From assembly GCF_000621785.1 (NCBI RefSeq), contig NZ_KK211348.1:317494-381493 (forward strand): a stretch of DNA of 64,000 nt. The letters are read 5' to 3'. How positions within the stretch are numbered: the first letter of the stretch is position 1; each line of letters begins with the position of its first letter. Position numbers and translations under genes: made by a program. This DNA comes from Ruminococcus flavefaciens ND2009. GTDB lineage: Bacteria; Bacillota; Clostridia; Oscillospirales; Ruminococcaceae. Below are positions 51,654 through 59,829 of the stretch, piece by piece. The notes below the pieces were generated by a model. That model was not told where the DNA came from and ran no database searches. It worked only from the letters and a program-made list of their open reading frames with translations.

Positions 51654-52415
51654 TCAGCTGTTGAAGCGCTTCAGGAACTGCTGTACACGGTCAGAGGCGT
51701 TTTCGCCGAAGAGCTGCTCCGGAGCGCCCATTTCAACGATGTAGCCGTTTTCCATGAAGATGACCTTGTCGGCAACGTCCCTTGCGAATGCCATTTCGTG
51801 GGTGACTATGACCATAGTCATGCCCTCTGCGGCAAGCTCCTTGATGACCTTGAGTATCTCTCCCGTAAGCTCGGGGTCAAGGGCTGAGGTGGGCTCGTCG
51901 AAGAAGAGTATATCGGGATTGAGGGCGAGAGCTCTCGCTATGGAGACACGCTGCTGCTGTCCGCCCGAAAGCTCGCAGGGATAGGATTTGTCCTTGGTCT
52001 CAAGTCCCATTTTTTTCAGCAGAGCCATTGCCTTTTCCTTTGCCTTGGCTTTGTCCTCCCTGAGTACGCACACGGGCGCCTCAGTGATGTTGCGGAGAAC
52101 TGTCATGTGGGGGAACAAGTTGAAGTTCTGGAAAACAAGTCCTGTTTTCAGCCTTATGTCGCGGAGAGTCTTTGCATCGGCATAGACCGTCTTGCCTCTG
52201 GAGTTTTTGATGAGCATATCGGTGCCGCAGACGTTTATAACTCCGCCGTCTGCACGTTCAAGCTGGTTTATGCAGCGGAGAAGGGTTGATTTGCCGCTTC
52301 CCGACGGACCTATGACTGCCACGACCTCTCCCTTTTCCACATTGAAGGAGATGTCCTTGAGCACCTCAAGGCTGCCGAAGCTCTTTGACAGGTTCTTTAC
52401 ATCAAGCATTGCCAT
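51654..52415 (-). CDS. glnQ: Polar amino acid ABC transporter ATP-binding protein
   Basis: A 253-residue ABC ATPase. Walker A is GPSGSGKST, the signature SGGQQQRVSIARAL, Walker B DILFFDEPTSALDPE and the H-loop VTHE. The pattern, including FNLFPHMTVLRNI, matches the GlnQ/HisP group that powers uptake of glutamine, histidine, arginine or cystine. The start at 52415 follows AGGAGGTG by eight bases. It lies 15 bases after its permease gene; no binding-protein gene is next to them. Confidence 0.93.
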   Translation of the reverse strand: MAMLDVKNLSKSFGSLEVLKDISFNVEKGEVVAVIGPSGSGKSTLLRCINQLERADGGVINVCGTDMLIKNSRGKTVYADAKTLRDIRLKTGLVFQNFNLFPHMTVLRNITEAPVCVLREDKAKAKEKAMALLKKMGLETKDKSYPCELSGGQQQRVSIARALALNPDILFFDEPTSALDPELTGEILKVIKELAAEGMTMVIVTHEMAFARDVADKVIFMENGYIVEMGAPEQLFGENASDRVQQFLKRFNS

Positions 52416-52430
52416 AACTGCTGCACCTCC

Positions 52431-53135
52431 TTACTTGTAGTAGCTGAGCTTTTTCTCAATATAGCCGAATAAAAGCGTCAGCACAGTTGCGAATACGAAA
52501 TAGAATACGCCTGCCATGAAAAGGGGCAGGAGAGAAGCATAGGTGGGGACCTGCTTCTTTGCGATGTACATTATCTCCATGTATGGGATGGCGGAAGCGA
52601 GTGAGGTGTCCTTTACCAGTGTGATTATCTCATTGGAGCTGGCGGGGACTACTCTCTTTATTACCTGCGGCAGGATTATGCGGAAGAAGGTCTGTCCGCG
52701 GCTGAAGCCAAGTGCTCCTGCGGCTTCATACTGTCCCTTGGGGATAGCCTCGATACCGCCGCGGAATATCTCCGCGAAGTAGGCGGCGTAGTTGAGCACA
52801 AAGGCAATGAGCAGCATATTGAAGGTGTAGCTGGCGCTTCGTATATCAACACCGTCGAGGAGGCTGTGGATAAATGAGGGGCAGCCCTCCCATTTCAGCA
52901 GATAGGGCACCGAATACTGGGCGACTATGAGCTGGAGCAGCAGGGGAGTTCCTCGCATTATGAGTATGTATATGTTTGTGAGCCAGCTGATGGGTTTGAA
53001 TTTGCACATTTTCAGAAGTGCCACTATCATGCCAAGTGGTATGGACCACAGCAGGGTAAATCCGAATATCTTCAGCGTCGGCGGGATATATTCAAGCATT
53101 AGCTTAAACAGTGTCCCGATCTGTTCTTTTGTCAT
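52431..53135 (-). CDS. Polar amino acid ABC transporter permease
   Basis: A 234-residue inner-membrane permease of the HisM/GlnP type with about five helices. The EAA loop is visible as AYFAEIFRGGIEAIPKGQYEAAGALGFSRGQTFFRIILPQ. TLLWSIPLGMIVALL and GTPLLLQLIVAQYSVP are other conserved parts. It forms the channel with GlnQ. The periplasmic-type binding protein must be encoded elsewhere. Confidence 0.92.
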   Translation of the reverse strand: MTKEQIGTLFKLMLEYIPPTLKIFGFTLLWSIPLGMIVALLKMCKFKPISWLTNIYILIMRGTPLLLQLIVAQYSVPYLLKWEGCPSFIHSLLDGVDIRSASYTFNMLLIAFVLNYAAYFAEIFRGGIEAIPKGQYEAAGALGFSRGQTFFRIILPQVIKRVVPASSNEIITLVKDTSLASAIPYMEIMYIAKKQVPTYASLLPLFMAGVFYFVFATVLTLLFGYIEKKLSYYK

Positions 53136-53170
53136 AATGATACCGCCTTTTTTATTATTGTGTGAGCCGC

Positions 53171-53749
53171 TCAGGAGAGGTCAAGCGTTCTTATCCCAGC
53201 CTCATTAAGTCTTGAATGGAATTCTGCGAAATCCTGATGCTGCTTTTTCTTTGCAAACAGGCCTTTGCCTTCAAGGTTGACCCTAAGCTCTGTCATATCA
53301 GAGCGGAAGATGAAAACAGGCGGCTTTGCGGTAATATCCCTTTCAAAGTCGGTGAAACTGTTCCAGAAGAAGGTGGAAAGGTCGTTGAATACTATCTTTT
53401 TGTCATCTATGGACTTTATGTCGGCATAGCTTTTTACAAAGGGCTTCCAGTGCTTGAAGTTGTATCCGTCCTCGGGCTCGCCTATCTCATAGCCAAGAGC
53501 TTCCGTCAGCTTTGCCTTGAACTCAGGATACCAGCTGTCCCATATCTCGTCGGGCATTTCTCCCGAGATCTGGAGCCCGCCGGGTTCGGAGGAAGCTGTC
53601 AGGCATATATTCTCGCCTGTCCACGCAGGGCAGCCCTCTACTGTTTTGCTCTCCCAGAAATCCATGGAGCGGTATACCTTGGCTATCTTCTCCCATACAT
53701 CGTCCGGAGCAGAAGCGTCTATATTCAGACAAACATCATGACTTGACAT
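53171..53749 (-). CDS. Hypothetical soluble protein
   Basis: A 192-residue protein starting at the ATG at 53749, 10 bases from AGGAG; a TTG nine bases upstream is an alternative. No signal peptide. It has a mixed alpha/beta composition with several Trp and Asp clusters (MSSHDVCLNIDASAPDDVWEK, FVKSYADIKSIDDKKI). No family is recognised. It is 35 bases upstream of the ABC permease gene on the same strand and may share its transcript. Confidence 0.6.
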   Translation of the reverse strand: MSSHDVCLNIDASAPDDVWEKIAKVYRSMDFWESKTVEGCPAWTGENICLTASSEPGGLQISGEMPDEIWDSWYPEFKAKLTEALGYEIGEPEDGYNFKHWKPFVKSYADIKSIDDKKIVFNDLSTFFWNSFTDFERDITAKPPVFIFRSDMTELRVNLEGKGLFAKKKQHQDFAEFHSRLNEAGIRTLDLS

Positions 53750-53788
53750 ATTTATCAACTCCTATAACAAACACATGACTAATTATAT

Positions 53789-53924
53789 CATATATTTCCG
53801 AGAATAGCAAGGGACGCGGAGAAAAAGTTCCCTTGCGGACGGCTCTGCCGCGAAACAGCCAGCGGGGGCTCCCCGCTTATAGCATATATTTCCGAGAATA
53901 GCAAGGGACGCGGAGAAAAAGTTC
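53789..53924. repeat. Perfect 42-bp direct repeat with palindromic spacer
   Basis: Two identical 42-bp copies (53789-53830 and 53883-53924), beginning CATATATTTCCGAGAATAGC, enclose a 52-bp spacer with GGGG/CCCC palindromes. Period 94 bp. Two short frames over it only translate the repeat and are not genes. Confidence 0.75.
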
Positions 53925-53940
53925 TGCTGCGGAACAGGCA

Positions 53941-53979
53941 TAAAAAAAGAGCGCTCCATTCGGAACGCTCCGTTTTTAT
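53941..53979 (-). terminator. Terminator of rpmB
   Basis: On the minus strand GGAGCGTTCC and GGAGCGCTC arms with an ATTC-type loop precede TTTTTTTA. It lies right after the rpmB stop. Confidence 0.75.
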
Positions 53980-53992
53980 CATGCAAAGATGA

Positions 53993-54178
53993 TCAAGCTC
54001 TCTCAACCTTGCCTGAACGCAGGCATCTTGAGCAAGCGTAGATATGACAAGGAGTACCCTTGACGATAGCCTTTACACGCTTTACGTTAGGCTTCCATGT
54101 TCTGTTGGAACGTCTGTGTGAGTGGGAAACCTTGATTCCAAAGGTCACGCCCTTTCCGCAGATATCACATTTTGCCAT
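53993..54178 (-). CDS. rpmB: 50S ribosomal protein bL28
   Basis: A 61-residue bL28. MAKCDICGKGVTFGIKVSHS is the standard start; the second pair (ACSRCLRSGKV) completes a four-Cys zinc site, i.e. the C+ zinc form. The central part (NRTWKPNVKRVKAIVKGTPC) is the rRNA-binding surface. It is monocistronic with a good promoter. Confidence 0.97.
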   Translation of the reverse strand: MAKCDICGKGVTFGIKVSHSHRRSNRTWKPNVKRVKAIVKGTPCHIYACSRCLRSGKVERA

Positions 54179-54222
54179 TAGGTTGCACCTCCTTAACTAA
54201 CCTGTAAAAATACAACATGATT

Positions 54223-54251
54223 ATTTTAACACATAATCAGAAAAAAAGCAA
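54223..54251 (-). promoter_or_regulatory. Sigma-A promoter of rpmB
   Basis: On the minus strand TTGCTT (54251-54246) and TAAAAT (54228-54223) are 17 bases apart. Confidence 0.6.
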
Positions 54252-54310
54252 GTGTTTTTTAAAAAAAATCAAAAAAATTTTTTTCGGCAGCCGAAAATGT
54301 GCTTTTTTAC

Positions 54311-54339
54311 TTGAAATATATGCCGCTTTATAGTATAAT
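54311..54339 (+). promoter_or_regulatory. Sigma-A promoter of the site-2 protease/scpAB unit
   Basis: TTGAAA (54311-54316) and TATAAT (54334-54339) are 17 bases apart. No terminator is seen until after the MetA/NGY-rich genes, so the unit may be long. Confidence 0.7.
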
Positions 54340-54393
54340 ATATGTTGTATAACTATTGTCGGAGCTTTGCTCTCCGACGGGGAAAGGATAATT

Positions 54394-55098
54394 ATGCGGG
54401 ACTCAGGAATAGATATGGTCTTTATCATGCTCATCGTTGCGAGAGCTATAACCTTTATGCTTGTTATACCTATACATGAATCTGCTCACGGCGTTGTTGC
54501 AGGCTGGCTGGGTGACGATACCGCAAGGAAAGAGGGACGCATTACCCTTAATCCATTTGCACATATCGACCCCATCGGTCTTATCACTATGATGATTCTG
54601 GGTATCGGCTGGGCAAAGCCTGTGCCTGTGGACCCCTCAAAGTTCAAACACCGCCGTCTCGGCTACGCTCTGGTAGCTCTGGCAGGACCTGTTTCAAACC
54701 TGCTGGCTGCACTTACGGGCTGCTTTATAATGGTGCTGTCGGGCTGTATCATTACTCACAGCGACCAGTGGTTCACGGCAGAAAGCGCGGCTTCTCCTGC
54801 GGGAAAGGCAGCTTTTGAACTGCTGTCCAACTTCATAACCATCAATGTAATGCTGGCTGTATTCAATATGATACCCCTGCCGCCTATGGACGGTTTCAAT
54901 TTCCTCAGGGCATTCACACCCGCAAAGTTTGATAACTGGGTGTTCCACAATCAGCGCATACTCAGCGGCATATTCTTTGCTTTGATAATTCTGGGAAGCA
55001 GACTGCTCTATGTCCGCGTGGCATTCTATTTTATTATAGCGGCGGTTGCTCAGCTTCTGTACCTTATGGTATCCTGGATACCGTTATTCTTCAAGTGA
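54394..55098 (+). CDS. Site-2 protease family protein (M50), intact HExxH
   Basis: A 234-residue polytopic metalloprotease. IPIHESAHGVVAGWLGDDTA contains the zinc motif HESAH, and NMIPLPPMDGF supplies the third-ligand Asp in the usual LDG-type loop. Four to five membrane helices surround them. Site-2 proteases cut within membranes, often to release an anti-sigma factor or remnant signal peptides. The start at 54394 is set by AAAGGA. A catalytically altered paralogue follows directly. Confidence 0.88.
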   Translation: MRDSGIDMVFIMLIVARAITFMLVIPIHESAHGVVAGWLGDDTARKEGRITLNPFAHIDPIGLITMMILGIGWAKPVPVDPSKFKHRRLGYALVALAGPVSNLLAALTGCFIMVLSGCIITHSDQWFTAESAASPAGKAAFELLSNFITINVMLAVFNMIPLPPMDGFNFLRAFTPAKFDNWVFHNQRILSGIFFALIILGSRLLYVRVAFYFIIAAVAQLLYLMVSWIPLFFK

Positions 55099-55132
55099 CA
55101 TCATAACATCACCCGAAAGGTCTTATTACTAT

Positions 55133-55864
55133 ATGAGCGTATTTTACCGGTTATTACTCATACTCATAGGCAGAGCCATTGTAATGGTGGGGCTCATGCC
55201 ACTGGCGGCTTTCGTCAAGGCAGGTACGGCTCACCTCCTGGGGGACGATACTCCCAAAAACAGCGGCAGGCTCAGTCTGGATTTCAGAAAGCACATGGAC
55301 CGTCAGGGAATGCTGACTATAATGATACTGGGCTTCGGCTGGAGCAGGGAGATGAACTATGACGTCTCAAACCTGAAACACATGAAGCGTGACATCACCC
55401 TCATCTCACTGGCAGCTCCGCTGGCATACTTTGTCTCATACATTATTTTATATAATCTCTCGGGCGCCCTCTACGGACTGGCTCCCGATTCCATACTTCT
55501 GGCAAGTCTTTACAGGGTGCTCAGGGAAGCGGCTTACACGGGACTCTGCTTCGGTGTCATCGCGCTTCTGCCTCTGCCTCCGCTGGACGGCTTCCAGATA
55601 TTCTACCAGTTCTCATGGCCAAAGTTCAGAAGATGGTACTTCAGCCGCTACAAGCAGATAATGAAGTGGTCACAGTACATTCTTTACGGCATTTTTCTCC
55701 TTGCCATAATCACCGAGGGCGAGATATCTGTCATAGGCTGGCTGGCTGACCTGTGGCGCCGGGCTGTACTTGACCGACTGGTATTCTTCCATGTCAATTT
55801 CCTGGAGATACCCTACAAGATCATTAAGATCGTCTTCGGTAATAACTTTTTCTATCTGGAGTGA
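55133..55864 (+). CDS. Site-2 protease paralogue lacking HExxH
   Basis: A 243-residue protein with the same fold pattern as its upstream neighbour: membrane helices, LLGDDTPKNSGRLSLDFRKHMD (matching WLGDDTARKEGRITLNPFAHID), LISLAAPLAYFVSYII, and LLPLPPLDGFQ. The HExxH of the neighbour is replaced by AAFVK, so it should not bind zinc. The start at 55133 follows GAAAGG. Gene duplication followed by loss of catalysis is the simplest reading; a partner or regulatory role is likely. Confidence 0.8.
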   Translation: MSVFYRLLLILIGRAIVMVGLMPLAAFVKAGTAHLLGDDTPKNSGRLSLDFRKHMDRQGMLTIMILGFGWSREMNYDVSNLKHMKRDITLISLAAPLAYFVSYIILYNLSGALYGLAPDSILLASLYRVLREAAYTGLCFGVIALLPLPPLDGFQIFYQFSWPKFRRWYFSRYKQIMKWSQYILYGIFLLAIITEGEISVIGWLADLWRRAVLDRLVFFHVNFLEIPYKIIKIVFGNNFFYLE

Positions 55865-55867
55865 TAT

Positions 55868-56623
55868 ATGGAGACCATTTCTTTCAAGCTTGAGGTGTTT
55901 GAGGGACCTCTGGACCTCCTCCTCAGCCTTATTGCAAAGCACAAGCTGAATATCTGCGATATTGAGATCTCAAAGCTGCTGGAGCAGTATCTGCTCTACA
56001 TAGATCAGGCTCATGAGCAGAATCTGGAGCTTGCAGGGGAATTCCTCGAAATGGCTGCAAGACTCATATATATAAAGACTGCTTCACTTCTGCCCCAGCC
56101 CGAGGAGGCTGAACAGATGAAGCGCGAACTGGAGGGCGCTCTCATTGAGTACTCTCTCTGCAAGATAGCGGCAAAAACTCTGGCGGACGCCTTTGTGGGC
56201 GGCAATATCTTCGTGAGAAGCCCCATGAAGATCAAGGCGGATATGACATATACACTGGTACATGAGCCCGAGAGACTGGCTATCGCTTACAGCGCTATAT
56301 CAATGAAAAATATAAAGTCGGAACACGCCAAGCTCCACGTTGAGAACAAGATAAACTCAGTGGTCAAGCGGCGCATAGTTTCCGTTATGACCAAGGTGGT
56401 GCATATCCTCCGCCAGCTCTATGACTCGGGAGAGGTCTATATGGACAAGCTATATGAGGGAGTCACCGACCGCTCCGCAAGAGTTGCCACATTCCTGGCA
56501 GTCCTGGAGCTCACCAGACACGGACGTATCACCATTAGTGACGATAATACCATGATATTCTTCAAGGGAAGAAAGAACGGAGTGGATAGATCTTGGAGAT
56601 CAAAGACAAGCTCGGAGCAATAG
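55868..56623 (+). CDS. scpA: Segregation and condensation protein A
   Basis: A 251-residue kleisin that bridges the SMC heads. The N-terminal FKLEVFEGPLDLLLSLIAKHKLNICDIEISKLLEQYL and EMAARLIYIKTASLLPQ are characteristic. The C-terminal winged helix (about residues 165-245) contains RVATFLAVLELTRHGRITI. With ScpB and SMC it compacts the chromosome. Its end overlaps the scpB start by 31 bases. Confidence 0.95.
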   Translation: METISFKLEVFEGPLDLLLSLIAKHKLNICDIEISKLLEQYLLYIDQAHEQNLELAGEFLEMAARLIYIKTASLLPQPEEAEQMKRELEGALIEYSLCKIAAKTLADAFVGGNIFVRSPMKIKADMTYTLVHEPERLAIAYSAISMKNIKSEHAKLHVENKINSVVKRRIVSVMTKVVHILRQLYDSGEVYMDKLYEGVTDRSARVATFLAVLELTRHGRITISDDNTMIFFKGRKNGVDRSWRSKTSSEQ

Positions 56624-57174
56624 AGGCTATCCTCTTTGCAAGCGGCGAGCCTATTGAGATATACCGCCTCTCGGAGGCAAGCGGAGTTGACGCTGGCACA
56701 CTGCCTTCTATGATAAGGCTGCTCAATGAGCGCTATGAGGACTGCGGCAGCGGTATCTGCATAAAAAAGCTGGACAGCAGCTTCCAGATGTGTACCCGTG
56801 AGGAGTTCGCTCCTCAGGTGAGGGCAGCTCTCGAGACCAAGAGAACGGCTCCTCTCTCAAATGCGGCTATGGAGGCTCTTACAATAATCGCCTATAATCA
56901 GCCTGTTTCAAAGGGCTTCGTGGAAAATGTCCGCGGTATCGACAGCTCCTCTGTCATCAATAACCTGGTGGAAAAGGGACTCGTCGAGGAGGCTGGACGC
57001 CTTGACGTTCCCGGAAAGCCCATAGTGTACAGGACCACGGCGGTGTTCCTGAGAAGCTTCGGACTCAGCTCCGTGGCGGATCTTCCCCCTCTCCCGGGAC
57101 AGAGCGATCTCGTCCTTGAGACCGAGGAGGAGTTCGTGGACAGAGAGCTGGCTGAGGCTAAGCAGACCGAATAA
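56593..57174 (+). CDS. scpB: Segregation and condensation protein B
   Basis: A 193-residue two-winged-helix protein. EAILFASGEPIEIYRLSEASG and MEALTIIAYNQPVSKGFVENVRGIDSSSVINNLVEKGLVEEAG are the conserved family segments. It starts with TTG at 56593, about 10 bases after GGAG and inside scpA, so translation is coupled. It dimerises on ScpA. Confidence 0.94.
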   Translation: MEIKDKLGAIEAILFASGEPIEIYRLSEASGVDAGTLPSMIRLLNERYEDCGSGICIKKLDSSFQMCTREEFAPQVRAALETKRTAPLSNAAMEALTIIAYNQPVSKGFVENVRGIDSSSVINNLVEKGLVEEAGRLDVPGKPIVYRTTAVFLRSFGLSSVADLPPLPGQSDLVLETEEEFVDRELAEAKQTE

Positions 57175-57195
57175 TCAAGGAAAGGAGCGGCAGGA

Positions 57196-58164
57196 TTGAT
57201 CGTACTAAAAATACTGCTGTATATACTTCTTGCCGTTTTAGGCATCATACTGCTGGTGCTCATTACTCCTGCGGGAGGAGAGTTCAGCTATATCGACGGC
57301 AAATTAAGCTATAAAGTCAAGCTTTGGATAATCAACCTTATGGACTCCGACGGCGGCGGCCTTTACAACTGGTGGAAAAAGCGGAAGGCAAACAAAAAGG
57401 ACAAGCCCTCAAAGTCTGAGAAACCCAAAAAAGACAAGCCCGTAAAGGAAAAAAAGGCAAAAAAGAAAAAACAGAGAGAACAGTATGAGTGGGAGAAGGA
57501 GCTGGAGGACATTCCCGTAAATGATCCTGAGGCTGATATGCTCCCCGCGGAAACGGCTCAGCAGGAAAGCGCTCAGTCCGCAGCGGAGGAGGCTCCCCGC
57601 ACCGACAGCTTCACAGAGGAGATGACCGGGGAGGAAGCTCCCGAAAAGAAGAAAAAGGACAAAAAGAAGAAAAAGAAGAAGGACGAGGACTTTGACGAGG
57701 ACCTCTTCGATGAAGATGATGACAGCGCTGACAAGTCTCAGTACGAGGACAAAAAGTCCGTCAGCGACAAGATAGAGTTCATAGTCGGAATATGGGAGAG
57801 CGCTCAGCGCCCCCTGCTGAAGATATTCAAGGGCTTCAAGCTGAAGGATCTGTATATCGACTTCATAATCGCCGACGAGGACGCCTATGACTGCGCCATG
57901 AAGTACGGAAGGTACTCGGCTCTGGTCTACAACGGCATAGCATTTTTCAGCCAGCTCTTTACCGTAAGGCTGAAAACCATCGACGTACACCCGCAGTTCG
58001 GCGTATCCAAAGGACGCTGGGACGCAGCAGGAAAGCTCTCCTTCCGTCTCGGTACAGTGGTCATCGCAGGAGCATGGTTCCTGATGACATATATTTTCAG
58101 ATCTTTCATTCCCGGAAAGCTGAGAAAACGCAAATTGAAAAAATCCGCCGCAAGGCAGAAGTGA
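57196..58164 (+). CDS. DUF2953-type membrane protein with a charged spacer
   Basis: A 322-residue protein. An N-terminal helix (LKILLYILLAVLGIILLVLI) is followed by a long Lys/Glu/Asp-rich low-complexity region (about residues 60-185) and then a beta-containing domain (IWESAQRPLLKIFKGFKLKDLYIDFIIADEDAYDCAMKYGRYSALV...VHPQF) plus a last hydrophobic helix (VIAGAWFLMTYIFRSFI). The folded part resembles DUF2953, which often precedes ytfJ in spore-formers. Start TTG at 57196, eight bases after GGAG. Confidence 0.75.
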   Translation: MIVLKILLYILLAVLGIILLVLITPAGGEFSYIDGKLSYKVKLWIINLMDSDGGGLYNWWKKRKANKKDKPSKSEKPKKDKPVKEKKAKKKKQREQYEWEKELEDIPVNDPEADMLPAETAQQESAQSAAEEAPRTDSFTEEMTGEEAPEKKKKDKKKKKKKDEDFDEDLFDEDDDSADKSQYEDKKSVSDKIEFIVGIWESAQRPLLKIFKGFKLKDLYIDFIIADEDAYDCAMKYGRYSALVYNGIAFFSQLFTVRLKTIDVHPQFGVSKGRWDAAGKLSFRLGTVVIAGAWFLMTYIFRSFIPGKLRKRKLKKSAARQK

Positions 58165-58174
58165 GGTATAAATC

Positions 58175-58609
58175 ATGAGTGCAAACAATACACCAGTAAG
58201 TGATCTCTTAGGAATTTCCATCGAAAAGATCAAGGAGATGGCTGACGTAAACGCCATTATCGGTGAGCCCATAAAGCTTCCCGACGGTACTACCATTATC
58301 CCCGTATCAAAGGTGAGCTACGGCTTCGCTTCGGGCGGCTCCGACCTGCCTTCAAAGTATGACAAGGACCTCTTCGGAGGCGGAGCAGGTGCAGGCGTTT
58401 CCATAAAGCCCGAGGGCTTCCTCGTTATCTCTCCCGACGGTTCCGCAAAGATGGTAACTATGGAGGGCTCAAGCGACCCCATCAGCGCTGCTATCGAGAA
58501 GATGCCCGGCATCATCGACAAGGTAAGCGGCTTCATCAACAAGAGAAAGGGCGGCTCCGACAATACTGCCGCAGGCGGTATCACAGACGAGTCTGTGCCC
58601 CTTAACTGA
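58175..58609 (+). CDS. ytfJ: YtfJ/GerW spore protein
   Basis: A 144-residue protein. DLLGISIEKIKEMADVNAIIGEPI, DGTTIIPVSKVSYGFASGGSD and the Gly-rich GGGAGAGVSIKPEGFLVIS match the GerW/YtfJ family, required for normal spore germination in Bacillus and present in most spore-formers. It is soluble and follows the DUF2953 gene by 10 bases. Its presence supports a sporulating lineage. Confidence 0.92.
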   Translation: MSANNTPVSDLLGISIEKIKEMADVNAIIGEPIKLPDGTTIIPVSKVSYGFASGGSDLPSKYDKDLFGGGAGAGVSIKPEGFLVISPDGSAKMVTMEGSSDPISAAIEKMPGIIDKVSGFINKRKGGSDNTAAGGITDESVPLN

Positions 58610-58667
58610 GAATAAATAAGCAGCCCCGGGCATAACCTTTAGTATATGATCATACGGAGGTGTGCCC

Positions 58668-59816
58668 ATGAAATGGCTCGTTTCTATATCTGCGGCGGCA
58701 GTATTGGCTGCTGCTGCGGTCTGTCCCTGCAATACAGCCGGAGCTGAGTACCCACAGGTACAGGCTAAGGCTGCGGCGGTAATATCCGCCGATACAGGCG
58801 AGGTGGTCTATGCTCTCAACGCATCTATGAAGCTTCCCATGGCAAGCACCACCAAGATAATGACCACTCTGCTCTGCCTTGAAAGCGGAGGGCTCTATGA
58901 TGAGTTCACCGTGGACAGCGGCGCCATCAAGGTTGAGGGCTCGTCTATGGGCTTGCAGGAGGGGGACACTGTCACAAAGTACGCGCTGTGCTGCGGTATG
59001 CTGCTTCCCTCTGGGAATGACGCTGCCAATGCTGCTGCCGTAAGGATAGCAGGCAGCATAGATGCCTTTGCGGAGATGATGAACGACCGCGCCCGTGAAA
59101 TGGGACTTTCAAGGACCTATTTCGTCACGCCCTCGGGTCTTGAGGGTGAGGGACACGGCTCATCGGCAGCTGATATGGCTCTCCTTGCCCGTGAGGCGCT
59201 GAGGAACGACATCTTCCGCAGTATCTGCTCTCAGAGCAGCATGAAGGTGGAGTTCGGCTCGCCGCCATATGACAGGTGGCTGAGGAACACCAATAAGCTT
59301 CTGGGTATGTATGAGGGAGTTTACGGCGTTAAGACCGGCTTTACCGACGAGGCGGGACGGTGCCTGGTGTCTGCCTGCGAAAGAGGAGGCAAGGACCTCA
59401 TCTGCGTCACCCTCAATGACAGAAATGACTGGAACGACCATATGGCGCTGTATGACAGCTGCTTTGAAAATGTGAGACTGGCGGAGATAGGTCTGCCGCG
59501 GGATATGACTGCGGATATAGTCGGCGGAAATGCTGACAGGCTGCGTATAGTCCCCGAAAGGGAAACTGTCACGGTCACCACCCTCGCAGGAAATGAGGAG
59601 GACTTCACCTTTACGGTGATGAGGAGTCCTTTCCTGTACGCTCCCGTAAGGGAGGGGGAGAAGGTGGGAAGCCTCTCTGTCAGATACCTGGGACGGGAAG
59701 TGGAAAGTGTTGACCTTCTCGCCGCGGAGACTGTGGACGTCCATTCCGAAGACAGGGGCAGCAAAAGTCTTTTTCAGAAAATAATGGATAAGATCGGGAG
59801 CTTTTTCTCCCATTAA
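58668..59816 (+). CDS. D-alanyl-D-alanine carboxypeptidase (DacF-like)
   Basis: A 382-residue penicillin-binding peptidase with an N-terminal secretion signal (MKWLVSISAAAVLAAAAVCPC). The serine-peptidase motifs are STTK (Ser60), SGN (115-117) and KTG (222-224). It trims the terminal D-Ala from peptidoglycan stem peptides; after ytfJ, a DacF-type role in spore cortex crosslinking is plausible. The C-terminal beta domain (about 270-345) is PBP5-like. The ATG at 58668 follows GGAGG; a GTG six bases upstream is the alternative. Confidence 0.92.
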   Translation: MKWLVSISAAAVLAAAAVCPCNTAGAEYPQVQAKAAAVISADTGEVVYALNASMKLPMASTTKIMTTLLCLESGGLYDEFTVDSGAIKVEGSSMGLQEGDTVTKYALCCGMLLPSGNDAANAAAVRIAGSIDAFAEMMNDRAREMGLSRTYFVTPSGLEGEGHGSSAADMALLAREALRNDIFRSICSQSSMKVEFGSPPYDRWLRNTNKLLGMYEGVYGVKTGFTDEAGRCLVSACERGGKDLICVTLNDRNDWNDHMALYDSCFENVRLAEIGLPRDMTADIVGGNADRLRIVPERETVTVTTLAGNEEDFTFTVMRSPFLYAPVREGEKVGSLSVRYLGREVESVDLLAAETVDVHSEDRGSKSLFQKIMDKIGSFFSH

Positions 59817-59829
59817 GGATAGGATTACT

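Noticed and set aside
53783-54006. Two frames of about 70 codons across the 42-bp repeats
   Set aside because: They only translate the duplicated sequence and terminator region, without ribosome-binding sites or family likeness.
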